Assembly: GCA_015179045.1 (NCBI GenBank)
Contig: WHUZ01000006.1
Location: 1-64,000, forward strand
Direction of reading: 5' to 3'
DNA from: Kalaharituber pfeilii
Lineage: Eukaryota > Ascomycota > Pezizomycetes > Pezizales > Pezizaceae
Length of the DNA: 64,000 nucleotides
Shown here: in pieces, positions 1 through 13,109 of the stretch
Layout of the letters: each line of letters begins with the position of its first letter
Position numbering within the stretch: the first letter of the stretch is position 1
The notes under the pieces: model-generated
What the model saw: only the letters and a program-made list of their open reading frames with translations
What the model was told of the DNA's origin: nothing
Databases searched by the model: none
Made by a program: the position numbers and the translations under genes

Positions 1-3000
1 TCGTTAGAATTTGATAAAGGGTAAATATTGGTGCAAAGACTGGGCACATTTTCTCTGGCCTATCACCACGTCAATTGATGTAAAGCACTTTTCTGATCAG
101 CAGCTACATCGAAAAAAAGGCATCTCGTGCGACGTTCCTATTCATCATTTCTTGCTGTACTCCACGTCGCGATACCAGTCACCGGGACAAGGCATTGAAG
201 CACGCCAGGACATACGCATCAAAAGATGTAAACATCTCACTGCCTGTTTAGCGGGATCTTCGTTTCTGTACTTAACATGGTATGTAAGCACATTAACAAC
301 AAGGTTTGTCCCCATCGGTGGCCAAATGCAGGTGTAGCCGTATGCCTGCATCAACTCATAGTATATAGCAAATATCTAAGGGAAATATATAGAGATAACT
401 CATGGAGGTGCATAAAGAAAGCCTTCTGTGACCTAGCAGCAGGAGACAAAGTCATGTAGAGGCTCATAGCAATTCCATGTTCCTGTGTATCTTTATGCTC
501 CTAGAGCCAATACCTCCTCAGTACTTTACATTTGACCTCGATGTTCGACGCAGTCATCCTCATCATGAACTGTTGGTTTCCCCATCCCCCTGCTGATATA
601 ACTTGAATCAAAGTGTCCTGGGCATGCATAATACATATCGTCTTTGGTTACTATACGGTCCAGGTCTACTCACTTCTGATATGAGCCTAGAGACTTGGTA
701 GGTAGAATAAGTTTTCTGAATCTTCATCTAAACGGGGGGATCGAGAGAAATTACACCCCCTCAGTCATAATGGCCACAAAAGCGAAGCCTGCTTTATTGA
801 CATGTGACAATTTTCAAATCCAGTTGCCAAAGCGGATAAGACAACTGGTCAGTATAAGCTATGGAATCTATCGACGCCTGCTGTAACTAGCGCCCACATG
901 CACGAGTCTCTAGGAAATGGCGATCGGGAACAGATTCCTTCTCATCGATAGGAGGAGGCCGCCCTATATTGGTGGTACAGAATGCGGAGATGGGGTTATT
1001 TCGAATTGATAGCATACTGCTGGCCATATAGGTAGCTGTGCCATTTGCTTCACAAGTACACGTTGCTACTGCAGTAATCGTACATCCCTTCGCACAAGGA
1101 TACTGATCTGGATCGCCCACAAGTCTGCGGGGCGCTTTAGCGTTGTTTTGGGAGATGTCCCCGGTACTGCCTACTACGGCCAGCAAGCAGTTTGCTTCTT
1201 GGAAGAATGTGAATAAAATGTGGTGTTGGGCTTGCCCAAGGTGGCGCTAGCTTTTACGTGGGTTCTGCGAGACCTATCTGAATCGACACAACAGAAAGCG
1301 GCTCTATGGCTTGCAACTGCATAAGGGAAAAAAATGTATAAGCCAACGCATGCAATGCAACTGTACACTGTCGATCTCCATATCCAAAATCATAACCCAA
1401 CTGTCCAACCCGAAAGTCAAGTCCATCCGAATGCGGGAAACTCTTTTAAAGTAGTTCAATATGACCGCAGTTTATCATCAATAAATTCTCATTGGTCAAC
1501 AAATGGAGAGGAGTAACCCGAGAGTGTAATGGTAACATTGTGTTCTCAGTGTATTGAGCGAGGATATAGGTGTTGCTAAAGGCACTCGAGAACAAGGGTA
1601 AAGTGGACTTTGACAACGCAAACCTTCAGCTCACGAGGTGATGTGGACACAATCTTCCAATCCCACAGTAAGTCGAGCTGTGAGGCCGACCATATACCCG
1701 TGATGGCATGATTGAGATTGCATGAATTGAAGGTGAAAAATTGAATTTCATCGGTGCGCGCGGTTTCAGTGGAGCCCACCAGAAGCGCTGGCACAGTTGC
1801 ACACCCTGAGCTGGAGGCGCCAAGATGATGCGAGTAGTTTTTCCGTATTGGAAGTAGACACTCGTTGTAATTGAAAGCTGGAATTGGCAATGGCACGGAT
1901 AGGTCTCGTTGTAACACCATTAGTCTCGCGGAGGCTGATGCTCGTGCTTGTCAGTATCTCCGGTTTGCATTTAGACCGCAGAACTTTGGCGGAGCAGCCA
2001 TGGAATGCAGCATAGGGAGGGATAATAAATCGCTCACAAACACGAAGCCCAGGAACAGTTGTGATGGACACCGACTTCAGCCCCAACGGGAGTTAGCGCT
2101 CGGAGAGAGGAGATATTTGATTCCCCGCGGACAAAATTCTGGATTAGTCATGAAATTGCGTGCCGGAATTTTGTTTGCGTCACATAACATGAACAACCAG
2201 TGTCTCCAGGAATATGGCCCATATTGCTCTCGTTTTCGAAACGGGAAACGATTCAGAATTTTGACGGAGTTAGCGACACCCAATATGGGTGCTCTTAAAA
2301 TCCATGTATGCTGTGCCCATATTTGAACTGTCCTGTAAATAGGGCTGCACCTGTATGCGTGCTGTCGAATCAACTTGTTCATCGCACTGGATCCCCCATC
2401 AAATTATCTGACACCGTCAAAGCTCGATCTTACGTATTGACCTTTACCTGGCACTTCCGGGCTCGGTACCTAGAATGTGTTACTGAGTGCACTTAATCTA
2501 ATTAACCCTAGAGACGGGTAGTGGAGCACCTGGCACTGCTGCGAAGCCCTGCCAGTTTAACTGCATGCCATCGCGAGATTTCAAAGAGATGTCCTCACGG
2601 GTCCATTCTGGAGCAAGCGATTGGCTAATCTCTCAACCCTGTGCTGCATAAGCCATTAATGGTTCGGCACCCCAAAGAGGTTATGTATGCATGTGCTGGC
2701 CTAGCTAACAATGTGTGGGCTCACGGGTATCATTCCAATCACCCCAAACTCAAACTTCTGTGAAAACTTAACTTTCTGGTATAATAACGGCTGCAGGGCA
2801 AGAGTTGACATTTCCTATTTATCGTAATTGTAATTGTTTCAATCTAGACCGAACCCTTAGTATGCCAACGGACCGTGAAAGAGGGAGATCAACAGTTTTA
2901 ATGTTTGCTCGAAGAAACGTGCCCAGAGATTCTCGAGCTCTTGATTGGCTGGAAATCATAAGCCCACGTAGCGGGGAACAGTGAACCCCAGGCCGATATC

Positions 3001-4290
3001 CCTGTCTTGCTTTCATCATCTGAGTTCAATGATGGGGGAAACATGCTATACCCCACACTTGACCCAGGGTCGTTTGAGGGTCCAATGATCATGAGCGGAG
3101 ACTTGACCACTGTACCCGGCGAATTCCAAAGTTAGGTACTTGCCATTGTTTCTGGAAAGTGTATCATAAAGGATAATGCTGACACTAGGCATTACGGATG
3201 ACGATCTTGAGACGGGTAGGAACTACCAGGATGTTGGAGAAAGAATTCTGTTAATTCTGCCCCTTCCCTGATGCTAACCTGCTTACTATGGCTATACAAA
3301 CAGAGGTCTAGTAGCTATGTCAATTTGCCCCTTCCTTCTTGCACAACTCCCGGCCACTCAAAGTACCGCCTCCAATAATGCACCTAGCACAAGCGCTGTG
3401 ATCCAAGTGTTACCTGCTTGCTTGGTTGGCGGGGTCTCACCCTTAAAATGATCCCTCCTAGCTCAACCGGCCATCAATCAACTTATGCATTTATACCCGT
3501 CGTCATTTGCTTCGGTGATTGCTTTTGCTCGCCCAGTGCTACTTGTTTGCATCAGACCTTGCCGTACACTTTCGCTCGTTTGGTAGACTGGGGAGGAGGG
3601 ATAACGGATGAGGCGTGATCGATGTGGAAAAGGAAGGGCACTTGGATGTTCTGCATTCGGTGGCCAATTCTCCAATATGCTGTCAGTTGTGCCTGCTTCA
3701 GTTTCATGCTGGGTAGATAGAGGCAGAGCTTATATCGAAACCTGTGCTCTATGGAGATGAAAAGATAGTGATCGATAGGCTAATTAGGGCCTTCGGAATC
3801 CGTGCAGGATATTGGATGAGCTGCTGCTCCTGCAACATAGTCCCTGGTAACATATTGTCGTACCTCGTCAGTAGTAGTTTTGCTTGCTCAAGGTCACAAA
3901 GGCTCTCCCTTGCAGATGTTCTTTCACGTCTTTCTGACCTTGATCAATAGCCCTGTCTGGCAACCACGATTGCTGCAGGGCTTGCTTTACTGGCATGCTT
4001 CCTACGCACTGCCGCTTACATTCAAATTGAGGAGACGGGCTCAGAGGCTCAGTCCCACAATGTCCCACCTCCGGACCTCGATCTCAGTTGCACAGAATGG
4101 CTAAGTTCATGCCATGGAGCTAGTGGTGTAGTCCATTGTTAGAAGGTCGAGACTTACACACGAATGGCAAAGCGGGAACTAGGAGGCTGTGACGAGGATC
4201 ATCACGACTGCTTATATACAGAACATATGCAGAGTACGTAGAGTTTACAGTCACTCGTCCAGCACGAAGGTGGGGCATGGGACTGCGTAC
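1..4290. other. Intergenic region, no supportable gene
   Basis: No open frame in this stretch gives a recognisable protein, and frames on both strands are short and mutually overlapping. On the minus strand several adjacent short frames (about 887-1186, 1576-1920, 1766-2086, 2077-2382) have a protein-like composition, the first with a Cys-rich segment, so a decayed gene cannot be excluded. I see no terminal inverted repeats, tRNA or rRNA here. Confidence 0.5.
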
Positions 4291-4395
4291 ACCGCGCTGG
4301 CTGAGCCAGCCGGCCGCTGATCCGCAGTGCGGGCGCGCATGGATGTGCCGCACGTAACTTGTGAAGCATGCTTTGCTCGAATACAGCACATCCTC

Positions 4396-4419
4396 GGGCT
4401 TGCGGGCTTGCGGGCTTGC
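4396..4419. repeat. Tandem repeat, unit gggcttgc x3
   Basis: Three exact copies of an 8-bp unit inside the GC-rich block upstream of the SAT4-type kinase gene. This is a direct sequence observation and no function is implied. Confidence 0.9.
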
Positions 4420-4760
4420 GCGCTCGGCTCCGTTCATGTCCGCCTGGACGTACCAGTGGCGCAGAGCAGAAACGGAGTCCCATGGCTTCGTTGCAGTCCG
4501 GCCAGGACATACGCCGGATTGTTCTCGTGCCCAATCCCAATGCCTCTGCCTGCTGCCTGCTGCCACCGTATGTTCTTGCGTGTATCAATTGATGCTGCAG
4601 CCCTAGCCCCGCACCCTAAGGGCCCTGGCCGAATGGGCCGGCCGCTGGCCAGCTTCCGCAGAGTACAGTGCAAGCCGCTGAAGCGGCGGAGGGGTACTGC
4701 GAGCTAGAGGAGCGCTCGTGGACTGAGCAAAGCCAGGGCGAAGAAGGCAAGAGGTCGCCT

Positions 4761-4808
4761 GCCCTCCTGCCCTCCTGCCCTCCTGCCCTCCTGCCCTCCT
4801 GCCCTCCT
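4761..4808. repeat. Tandem repeat, unit gccctcct x6
   Basis: Six exact head-to-tail copies of an 8-bp unit. It lies 340 bp downstream of another 8-bp tandem repeat of different sequence, in the same GC-rich block. Long chance frames on both strands here come from the repetitive GC-rich composition, not from genes. Confidence 0.92.
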
Positions 4809-5188
4809 GCCGCGCCGGCGGGAGTCGAGACGGTGAACCTGAGCGTCTCCCGAGCGTGCACGCTGCCGTCCCAGATGTCCCCGCGTGTAGGATAATGGAC
4901 AGGCGCCAGCTGGTACGGGCCTTGCGCAGGCGGATGGCCCAGCGCGAGCCTCTTACGAGCTCACATTACAGTTGCTCTGCACCCTCCTTCCGCCCCAATC
5001 TTCCCCCCACCCGCCACCCCCCACCCCCCACCCCCCACCCCCCACCCCCCCATGCCCCCATGCCCCTCCCCCGCCTGCTCGCGAGCACTACAAATGCCCC
5101 CGCTTCCCGCCAGCCTGCCTCTGTGTTGAAAGGAGGGAGAAAAGAGAAACAGCCCATTGTGAGCCAGTCTCTCACCCTCACATATATT

Positions 5189-5228
<40 letters not shown>
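5189..5228. repeat. (GCA)n trinucleotide repeat, about 13 units
   Basis: An uninterrupted GCA/CAG run about 1.06 kb upstream of the kinase start codon. It is preceded by a C-rich stretch (about 5004-5070) with repeated ccaccccc. It is not in a supportable reading frame, so it is probably in the promoter or a long 5' leader. Confidence 0.9.
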
Positions 5229-5230
<2 letters not shown>

Positions 5231-6291
5231 CCCTATAAAGCATAATTCTCGTCTTCACGTTGTCTCAATCCCCTAGAGCGCCCCTTTAGCCCCAGCGTCT
5301 GTACTCCCAGTCTCCTGGAAGGGCAAACGGAGTTCAACTTCACGACGTGTCATCCATAGCCAATCCCGGCACGAATTGGCTTGCTGCTTGCACTCGATCC
5401 GGCCGTCTTGCCTTCTCCCACCCAGACCCGCAGCTAGAAGCAAGCCCGCGCTGAGCTCAGCGCCTGCACCAAAACTAAACGCTACAATTTAGAGGCTGGG
5501 CTTCACTGAACTCACATCGTCATTCTCCCTTGCTTGGCGTGAAAGGCTCATCTGGACGACTTGCCACTCACTAGCACCCTCCCTTTGGGAACGAACGCAA
5601 TCAAATTTTTTTGTGAAAGGGCCATAAGTTCGCGGGCGGGCCTAGTCATCTAAAGTCAAACCAAGCCTTGCCCCCCTCCCCCCCTACCAACCCTTATATC
5701 ATCTATCAGGTTTTCCTCGAACACCGCAATCTCCAGGCTTCGAAGTAGAAACCACAGAAAAAGTAATAGACTAGACAACAGAAGGCGCTCGTGCCCCGGA
5801 AAAAGCAGCAGGTGGCCTGCTTCACCTATTACTCTATTTCTCAGCAAACTTCTCCACGAAGCAATAAGAGCAGCACCAAAACCAAATTCCAACGTCTGTC
5901 GAAACAACTGTACCCCCCACCCCCCACCACACCCCTCCGCAACTTCTCACACACGCCCACATCACTTTCATCCACCCTCCCTCCACTTTGGTCTCACCAC
6001 CTGAGCCATAATTCACCACATTCGCTTCCGTCCATTCGCTACTTACAAAGCAGCCCGGCAATCACATATAATCGTCGCATCAATCCTACTTCCCCGCATC
6101 TTAATATAGGGAGACCTCCTCCTCAATATTTTCTTTTTCACTACCGTCCTTCAAGATTCTAGATAATTACGGCCCAGCTTTGATTTGCTACTCCAGTCCA
6201 CAGCTACCACCACCATATAGCTTTTCCAGCTCCTCCCACTTCTCCCTCCTATTACATCCAAACCATCCTTCGATCTTACACCGATAACAAT
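5231..6291 (+). promoter_or_regulatory. Upstream region and pyrimidine-rich leader of the SAT4-type kinase gene
   Basis: A 1.06-kb non-coding stretch directly upstream of the kinase start. From about 5900 it becomes strongly C/T-rich (ccccccacccccc, repeated tccacc/ctccct), as is common just upstream of fungal start codons. Transcription start and 5' introns cannot be placed from sequence alone. Confidence 0.45.
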
Positions 6292-7896
6292 ATGCCAGAC
6301 GAGCCGCCACTTCCATCGAAAGCATCAATCAAATCAAACTCATCTCTGATGCCACCATCACCGCATCATCTCTCGCCTACGAACTCTCACTCCGGCGTTC
6401 CCTCAGCGGCAGGCTCACCGGAGCTGAAGCCAGGCGCTGCGAAACTCCCCTCGCTGCTCAGCCTGACACCGCAACCGCAGAATGGTGTCGTTCTACCTAA
6501 GCCAACTATAAGCGCCCGTATCCAGCGCATGTTTTCACAAAATAGTAACAAGTCGAGCACTGAGAAACGGGAACAGCCGCCGTCACGAGAAGGTAAAACA
6601 GATGGTAGTGCTTCTGACACAGATGCATCAGTTTCGAGCGATATGAAGCAGCATGTAAGACCATCAGGTGGGAGGAAGCTTTCCAATGCTGGTCTTTCAG
6701 GTGAGAAGAAGGAGCTCAAGCGATTTGAACTCCTCGAAGATGGGACCCATGAACATCACTTGCGCAGTGCAAAACGACAAGAGAAACTTTCCGATATGCT
6801 TCGTGACCTTATAATTGGGAAAAAGAAGGGCGAAGACTTCCATCCTGTAGAACCTGATCGCCTTAGTCTCGTTTCGAACTTACTGGATCAAATCAAGAGC
6901 GACAAAGTAGCGTCGGAACGAAAGGGCGGTCCAAACAATGCAACCTCCCTTGTTGAAAAATACGGAAAATGTCAAGAGGTCATTGGTCGTGGAGCATTTG
7001 GCATTGTGCGGATATCGCACAAGGTTGATCCTAAGAATGGACAAACGGAACAACTCTACGCAGTAAAAGAATTCCGCCGGAAACCATCGGAATCAGCGAA
7101 AAAGTATCAAAAGCGCTTGACTTCCGAATTCTGCATCTCGTCCTCCTTGCGCCATCCCAATGTCATCCACACACTCGATCTTCTCCAGGATTCGAAAGGA
7201 GATTATTGTGAAGTGATGGAATTTTGTGCCGGTGGAGATCTCTACACTCTTGTCCTCACAGCGGGCAAGCTTGAAGTTGCTGAAGCGGACTGTTTTTTCA
7301 AGCAGCTAATGCGTGGGGTTGAGTACATGCATGAGATGGGTGTGGCTCATCGGGATCTGAAACCTGAAAACCTCTTGCTTACCACCCACGGTGCACTCAA
7401 GATCACAGATTTTGGTAACGGAGAATGTTTTCGAATGGCATGGGAAAAGGAACCTCACATGACTGCAGGTCTCTGTGGTTCTGCACCATACATTGCGCCA
7501 GAGGAGTACACAGATAAGGAGTTTGATCCCAGAGCTGTTGATGTATGGGCAACGGGTGTGATCTACATGGCTATGCGGACTGGTAGACACCTCTGGAGGG
7601 TTGCAAAGCGTGGAGAGGATGAATTCTTTGAAAAATACCTTGAGGGGCGGAAAGATGAAGAGGGCTACCAGCCTATTGAGAGCCTTCATAGGGTTAGTAT
7701 CAACAATGAATGGCCTTTTTGTTTTTAAGAGTTGGTGCTAATAGATATTTCTTTGATTCAGGCACGGTGTCGCAATGTAATATATTCTATATTAGATCCG
7801 AACCCTGCGAGGAGAATAACGGCGTCGCAGGTGCTGAAGTCAGAATGGGGCCGAGATATCAAGCTTTGTAAGGCCGGAGAAGCAGGTCTGTTCTAA
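6292..7896 (+). CDS. SAT4: Sat4/Hal4-family serine/threonine protein kinase
   Basis: Two exons (6292-7692, 7762-7896; donor GTTAGT, acceptor TTCAG) give 511 aa. The N-terminal 220 residues are Ser/Pro-rich and low-complexity. The kinase domain starts near residue 224: glycine loop GRGAFG (about 232), catalytic Lys in YAVKEF (about 258), HRDLKPEN (about 353), DFG as DFGNGECF (about 373), then CGSAPYIAPEEY, VDVWATGVIYMAMRTG and, in exon 2, the C-lobe LDPNPARRITA. The ECFRMAWE segment after DFG and the C-terminal SEWGRDIKLC place it with yeast Sat4/Hal4, known to promote salt tolerance by stabilising the Trk K+ transporters at the plasma membrane. No frame damage is seen. A weak alternative terminal intron (donor at 7886) would change only the last residues. 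Confidence 0.93.
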
Positions 7897-10800
7897 CGTA
7901 TATGTTCGATTTACATCGTTCTAAACTATCATAGGTTACTAAATACGGTCAACTGAGATCTGGCAGCATCCCCATTCTTTAATTGCATAGTCAGCGCCAT
8001 GTTCAGCTGCTCCGGTTCCTGTTTAATTTTCTTTTTCCGCTTCTGTTCCATACTTTTATCGTTATTTTATTATTTCACTCGTTGATTACATTATGCAAGA
8101 GTTCACTTCATTATGGTTAGGCGTTCGAAGGGAGCAGCAGTGGACAAGGATATGATTTTAAAGTCTACTAGTAGTGCACAGGGAGGGCAATCTGTTCACC
8201 CTACACTTTTAGTTGTTCATGTTTTCATTGGTCAAGTTCATAATTTTCATTTATAGTTCTCTTTATGGTCAGTTTCATTCGTTTTCAGTCCCGGGAAGGT
8301 CACATTTCTCTGTTTTCCACACATTTCCCCTTGTCAATTCATTTGTGTTATCACGTACACCCCGTACACCCCGTACACCTTTCTATGTAAATCTGTCATC
8401 ATGGGTAAAAAGTGAACTGGCATGACCAGAAGACAGCGTCTCTTGCCAAGTATTTCAAATTAAACGTGCATACATTTCCGAGCTGGCCGATGCAGGTATC
8501 ACGCCAGGATATATCATGCGGAAGAAAGAGTGAGTCCCGTGTGCGGAAGTGTTACCCTTTCGCATTTCTATGATAAGCAAAGATTGAGTGTGGCGAACGA
8601 TAGGAACTTTCCAGCATTGCTTATCCCTAACTTCTGGCACAGTTACAGCCACGCGGTATCTTCGTCGTCCCTGCCTCGCCAGTTCGGCATGCCGTATTTA
8701 GCAAGAGCAACAGGATGCCCTTCTCACCCAGTTTAGTCATTATCAGGCATCTTCCATCCTCGCATTCCAGCAGCGTTGTTATTGCAGCACTTGTTCGAAT
8801 GCATTCTCGGGCAGCTCCATATACAACATCCCCCCAGAGCGAGGTCTCGTACCATTGGTCTGCTTTAAAGTAAAATCATCACAGCAAAATAATGAATATT
8901 CACCATGAGTTGGGCAGGTACGTTCTACCTTGTTGCTTGATAGATTTGACATCAAGCTCGCCCGCGGAAGCCTAGGGTTCAAGAATACTGTCAATTGGGC
9001 AACTGTCCAGGTAATGATGAAAGCTGGTGTGGTGCACTCTCTATTTCCCTGCGCTTTGTTTTATTCTTGTACTGTTTCAATGCAATAATTTCCTGCAACA
9101 GGTTATTATGCTAATATCTTTTATTTATACTGTCAGGAAGATCCAAATGACAAATGACCGTGACCATGAAGTGGAAGAAAGCATTATAGAACTCAGCAGC
9201 CGATGAATTGCCCGTTAATGTACTGGTGATTTCGCACGTAAAGGATGCTTTATAAGGTTAGCACCATCTCATTTGAGCGAAATGCTATTGGATGGTTAGA
9301 CTGTTATACGTTATGGGAAGTGAGAATGGGAGCTACAAACCACGATCACTTAATGAAACTCGCGTGGTGCAAGGGACTGGCGATTGCGAGAGAGCTCCAA
9401 GATTTATGGTGTCATTATGCATTCGGTTGACAAACTATTTGCACACAATAGCCATGACTGCATCGCAGATACAAGTTGCAGTTACGAACGATATATTCTA
9501 TGGAGATGCTGACACAAAGAACAGTGTTAGTTCATTATACAAGCAGGCAGTGGAAGAGCTTGATGCAGATACATTGAAGTCTTGGATGAGCTGTGCATGA
9601 CAACTATTTTGGAACTAATCTCTCGATCGTGTGCATGCTTCTCCAATATTAATGAATGTCAATCCTGTTACTATGACACTTGAGTCACATAATGTTGCTA
9701 AACTCAAGTTACAAGCATAAAAAGGCACTAGATGCCACTAGACTATGGTCAAATGCAGGTGAAGGTAAAGAAGCTTGAAAAACCTGACAATAATTTAGGA
9801 AAGCTTCCAAGGTAATTCTCCTCACGAGGCAAATATCTGAACATTCGGAAGCTAATGTGTGATGGGGAGAATAGACAGGAAAGGAAGCATAAGTGGCCAA
9901 CTATAAGAGCTATTCCACCTCTGAGTCCCATATCTGGATTTCTCATTTGAGGTATTGGTGAAGATCCAGCTCAAATGTAGGTTTTCAAGGAGGTAATTAT
10001 GTTTTATGGGGTGCTAAGAAATCTTGCTAACCTATAGTTTTGTGCGGAAGCGTATTCAAGAATGGCACAGGTATGATTATCTTCCACCAGTCTGCTGGGG
10101 TTTGATATGGTATGCATGCAAGCTAACAGTCGGCCTCAGGTGCAACAGTACCTGGGTACCTGGATACACGAGAACATTATGCACAGGGCCATCTAGATAA
10201 CACGGCAAGGCACTATTACTGTTATTAAACTCTGAAGTTGTGACATTAACTTCAATCTGTAGGTACTGCAACAGATGTGGTCTTAGCATTGCGGGCACAA
10301 GCTAGATTACTAGCAAGTATTTTGATGTGTAGAGAGTGTGAGTGGCGAGTCTCATAACTTATGAGAAAGGAACAGAATGGAAGAGTAAGGACAGAAATAA
10401 GGGACCTGCATGAGCTTGCTAGCACCATCCAGTTTATATGACTTCGGTATTGCTTTTTCTTATTATTGGCTTTGTTCAGTATTGCTCACCATTTATTGTA
10501 GGTCTGCTTGTCATCTGTTAAATATATATTCCCTGCGATAACTCAGCGAGAGGTATTTTTTTTTTATTTTGGAACGGTAACCAAGAGCCGTAGAGGGACA
10601 GATTTGCGCATGTAGTGCTATATAAAGTTGCGTCAACCAGTTGGATATTTACGTTTGACTTCACTTGCTCAGGGTGAGGTTGTTTTTTGCAGAACGTTAT
10701 GGGGTATGTACATATTTGGCGGAGGCATTGGTAATATGACTGACACTGCCCCGCTGTAACTTGTTTGTCTTGCTGTGGTGCGTTTAGTTCGCTTATGTAC

Positions 10801-12240
10801 AGAATATGCACGAGGACATTGTGCGTCGCAGAAGCTACCTACAGAGATACTCCATACTTCACCGCTTACTTGACAAAGCATTTGAGTACATTTAGGTCCA
10901 TACAAGGCAATTGTTAAACTGTATGCATGCGGGGTTTGTCATATACGTGCATGAAGTATGTAGAGGTGTCTGTAGCCAATATATTATATGTGGAGATATA
11001 TGCGGAGTAAACCCGCCCTACATCTGTTTTGAACGTTTGGCAACTTCTTTGGTATTTCACGCAACTTATGATCAGCTGGCACGCCCCCGACCGTAGGGAG
11101 GATCTGGTCCAACTTGTTGCAACGCTGGTGATTGCGACGTAATCAACGACTACCCAGACAAGACTTTCACAGCCCACAAATGAAAGTCCTTTGTACTTAC
11201 TGTGGAGGAAAAGGGGCATAAAAAATCGACGTTTCTATTGAGCACAACTATCGACCAGTTGTCAGAGGACGCTTACTCAATTTCTCCCTATCCAGGAATA
11301 ATTCACCGATGATCGTTTGACCAGTTGTACGGCAAATCGCCTGAGGACCATCAAAATCTATGTCCTTTTGCCTTCACAGAAGATATGGCATATTTAAGTG
11401 GAAATTATCATTTTAGTGTTAGACTAGATAAGGACCCAGTCCGCTCAAAAAACAATTTGTTCGAGTGGATCTAGTGATGTGCTGAGAATGAATGGCACGC
11501 TATTACAAGGTGTGATAAGTATGAGGGTATCGGACAGTATTATATGAGGAGCTATACAATACAAAAGGGGTAAGGAAGTGGTAGATTATTAGTCCACTGC
11601 AGTTAGTTGTATTGATGATAAAACAAACAAAGAAGCCAGCGTCAGCTTGTTGCACGTTTGTTTCTAAGATTTTGATTAGGAGGGAGGATTTAACGGCGAG
11701 GAGGACATATATCAAGAGAAGGCAAAAAAAAAAGTACAGAATGGAGTATTCTTAAATTGACCCGGAGAGTGGAGATTAATTTACTAAACTCATACTATAT
11801 TCATGATCTTGCTTATGGCAGAATGACGGAGTACACCCAGCTAGCTACATCCCATATACTTTGAATTGTAGCCACTATTTTCTGAGCTTGCCGCCTTCCG
11901 TAACGTAGCATTGACCGAGGAGGCGTCCACAGCTCCACATCTTTAACTGTATGCCACTTAGTTTGACATGCAGAGACCGTCTCGTGAGACTCCAGTTAGA
12001 GAGAGATACTAATGAGAACTAGCTGCCTTTTCCCTTACTAGCAAGAAATTCTTCAAAAAATCAAAAGATAAGAACCGGTGGATTCTACCTAGTCTTGATT
12101 GTAGAGCAACCAAGTCCCTACCGCTGCAACAGAGATATTGCCCAAAAAGCAAACCAGCGCCTATTACTTCACAACAGAATAACGCTATCAGTGGTAGGTA
12201 GATGGCCTGTCATCTCTTCTCGTGGCTAACAGGAATGAGA
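7897..12240. other. Intergenic region, no gene recognised
   Basis: About 4.3 kb downstream of the kinase gene. The first few hundred bases are T-rich and probably 3' UTR. A 9-bp unit, gtacacccc, is repeated about three times near 8355-8380. Frames such as those at 9245-9430 and 9292-9600 (+) overlap each other in different phases and match no family I know. No tRNA or transposon ends were seen. Confidence 0.45.
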
Positions 12241-12367
12241 AACAGGAATCATGGTCACACAGCAACAAACAGTAAGTATACATTCGCTCACGTTGCTGAT
12301 TGCTAATCTAGTGGTTGGCAGTTTGACGGCTCAACAGTATGCGAGTATAGCAGCTCAAGAGTATGTT

Positions 12368-12432
12368 GAGTACGCACACACTCGAGTTTGGCACCAGTGG
12401 TTCCAACTTCTCGTGGAGTACGCATACACTCG
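12368..12432. repeat. Pair of 17-bp direct repeats
   Basis: gagtacgcacacactcg (12368-12384) recurs with one substitution as gagtacgcatacactcg (12416-12432), 48 bp apart start to start. It lies in otherwise unique non-coding DNA. Confidence 0.75.
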
Positions 12433-12759
12433 CGTTGCGCGCCATTTGTGCTAACTTCTCATAGATGGCAGCTCGACAACTGGACCACATCGAGAATAGC
12501 AGCAAGGTGAGTTTCGGAGGTGTTATGGGATCACCGCAAAATGTAGGTCAGGCGGTTGACAGGTAGATTGTGCATATAATATACGCATAATTTGTAACGC
12601 ATGCGATATGTGATAGCAAATAAGAGTCGCTGTCACGCTGTGCTATATAAGATGTTAAGTACAGGGAACTAGCCAGCATGGCTAGTCAAGAACTTTTAGT
12701 CTGGCAAACGGTAATTCTCTGCCTCCATAACAGCGATAGTACGATGGTTACGGTTCGGA

Positions 12760-12925
12760 GGTTATGGTTCGGTAGTCGTTCAGCAGCAATAGATGATGGC
12801 GGACTATGGCGGCGGACTACGGGAGCGGTGGACTACTGTGGTTTGGTGAACTATGGTAGTTTGGCAGACTATGGCGCTGGCAGACTATGGCAGTTCGGTG
12901 AACTACGGCAGTGGTAGACTCACTT
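12760..12925. repeat. Degenerate minisatellite built on a gactatgg/gaactatgg core
   Basis: The core appears about seven to eight times (ggactatggc, ggactacggg, ggactactgt, gaactatggt, agactatggc twice, gaactacggc). It is separated by short G/T-rich spacers, with unit lengths of about 14-24 bp. The frame across it (12678-12917, +) is a by-product of the repeat and not a supportable gene. Confidence 0.7.
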
Positions 12926-13109
12926 GCGGAGAGCGGCGAGGGATGGTAGGAGCTTGGCCAGAATCATAATTGCCATATCTACCCAACCTTGAGCTAGAAT
13001 GGGCAGTACTTAATCCATCCTGATGCTTCTTCTACTTATCCAACTATATTAGTTACTTGGGGAATGAGAGTTAACGTGCTAGATATTGATATACAGTGGA
13101 CTTCTCATA

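Noticed and set aside
4120..4707. Frames of 126-148 aa on both strands
   Set aside because: They overlap extensively in GC-rich repetitive DNA, have no family motifs and no credible splice structure.
9245..9600. Two overlapping frames suggestive of a small gene
   Set aside because: Different phases with no intron linking them and no family resemblance; left as unsupported.
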